A DNA stretch of 64,000 nucleotides from Dehalobacter sp. DCM (GTDB taxonomy: Bacteria > Bacillota > Desulfitobacteriia > Desulfitobacteriales > Syntrophobotulaceae): positions 3,403,001 through 3,467,000 of the forward strand of contig NZ_CP092282.1 of the NCBI RefSeq assembly GCF_024972775.1, given 5' to 3'. This document shows, in pieces, positions 63,824 through 64,000 of the stretch. The position numbers were made by a program, and so were the translations under genes. The notes beneath the pieces were generated by a model, which worked only from the letters and a program-made list of their open reading frames with translations, was not told the origin of the DNA and made no database searches. How positions within the stretch are numbered: position 1 is the first letter of the stretch; each line of letters starts with the position of its first letter.

Positions 63824-64000
63824 TCAATATGCCGGATTGTAAGTAATTTCGAATTCTTTATCACCATATCCATATTTTGTCGGGTCGTATTGGTAATATT
63901 TGATATTTTTTTCGATAATCCTTTTTTTAGAGTGGAACCAAAGGTCATTTTCGTATCCAGGATGGATTCGGATAAAATAAAAACCGGATCGCAGGACAGA
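63824..64000 (-). CDS. C-terminal end of an unidentified protein (partial)
   Basis: A frame of 58 codons runs in from the right edge and stops at TGA 63824-63826. Its product is rich in Tyr and Lys (GFYFIRIHPGYENDLWFHSK; YQYDPTKYGYGDKEFEITYN). It ends 47 bases upstream of the DUF3307 start, so it may be in one operon with it. Composition looks like a real protein; no family was recognised. Confidence 0.55.
   Translation of the reverse strand, partial: SVLRSGFYFIRIHPGYENDLWFHSKKRIIEKNIKYYQYDPTKYGYGDKEFEITYNPAY

Overview
The window looks like chromosome from a spore-forming, strictly anaerobic Firmicute of the Desulfitobacterium / Desulfosporosinus / Dehalobacter / Syntrophobotulus type. That placement is an inference. 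It rests on strong AGGAGG-type ribosome sites with frequent GTG and TTG starts, CotF-like spore-coat genes, a complex I operon without the NADH module, a tungsten/molybdenum aldehyde oxidoreductase, and an oxygen-defence set of superoxide reductase, flavodiiron protein and rubrerythrin. No rRNA, tRNA, CRISPR array or intact insertion sequence was seen.

Left part (1-13.5 kb, minus strand): nuoA-B-C-D-H-I-J (nuoJ is cut by the window edge), a MoaD-like protein preceded by a heptamer tandem repeat, an AOR-family oxidoreductase, an MFS transporter and two paralogous sigma-54 activators. The AOR and MFS genes both carry a TGGCA-N8-TGC sigma-54 promoter with the correct GG-N10-GC spacing, so these genes form a small sigma-54 regulon. 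One activator has lost its Fis-type DNA-binding domain.

13.5-29.3 kb: oxidative-stress operon (rbr, fprA, dfx), FAH-family hydrolase, a Gln-rich lipoprotein, two copies of a structured palindromic repeat also found near 7.4 kb, three small spore-type proteins, pyruvate carboxylase, and a catabolic-looking group (metallo-beta-lactamase fold enzyme, OYE/dienoyl-CoA-reductase-type enzyme, PucR regulator). These are followed by a PPC/DUF296 protein and a soluble chemoreceptor-like protein.

29.7-37.2 kb is an envelope region: a VanR/VanS-like pair, a VanZ-D,D-carboxypeptidase fusion, an M23 endopeptidase, and an ECF sigma / anti-sigma / membrane protein / LiaF-like operon. 37.4-47.8 kb holds a Cys-rich small protein, a CoA-binding protein, a saccharopine-dehydrogenase-like protein, an AI-2E family permease, an orphan PglX-like methyltransferase with a small membrane protein, and PspA plus a Gly-rich TPM-domain protein.

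47.9-57.3 kb is the most striking part: a complete ComX-ComQ-ComP-ComA quorum-sensing locus in the order X-Q-P-A, directly downstream of an operon for a glutaredoxin, a glutamate-cysteine ligase, an ABC exporter and a glutathionylspermidine-synthase-like ATP-grasp ligase. The arrangement suggests a thiol-peptide or modified-peptide pathway linked to cell density. The right end holds a fusion of a cyclic-nucleotide-binding domain, a degenerate sigma-54-type AAA domain and a NapH/NosR-like iron-sulfur membrane module, followed by a membrane-anchored MutS-like ATPase, a pentapeptide-repeat protein, a monooxygenase-fold protein, a DUF3307 membrane protein and the end of an unidentified gene.
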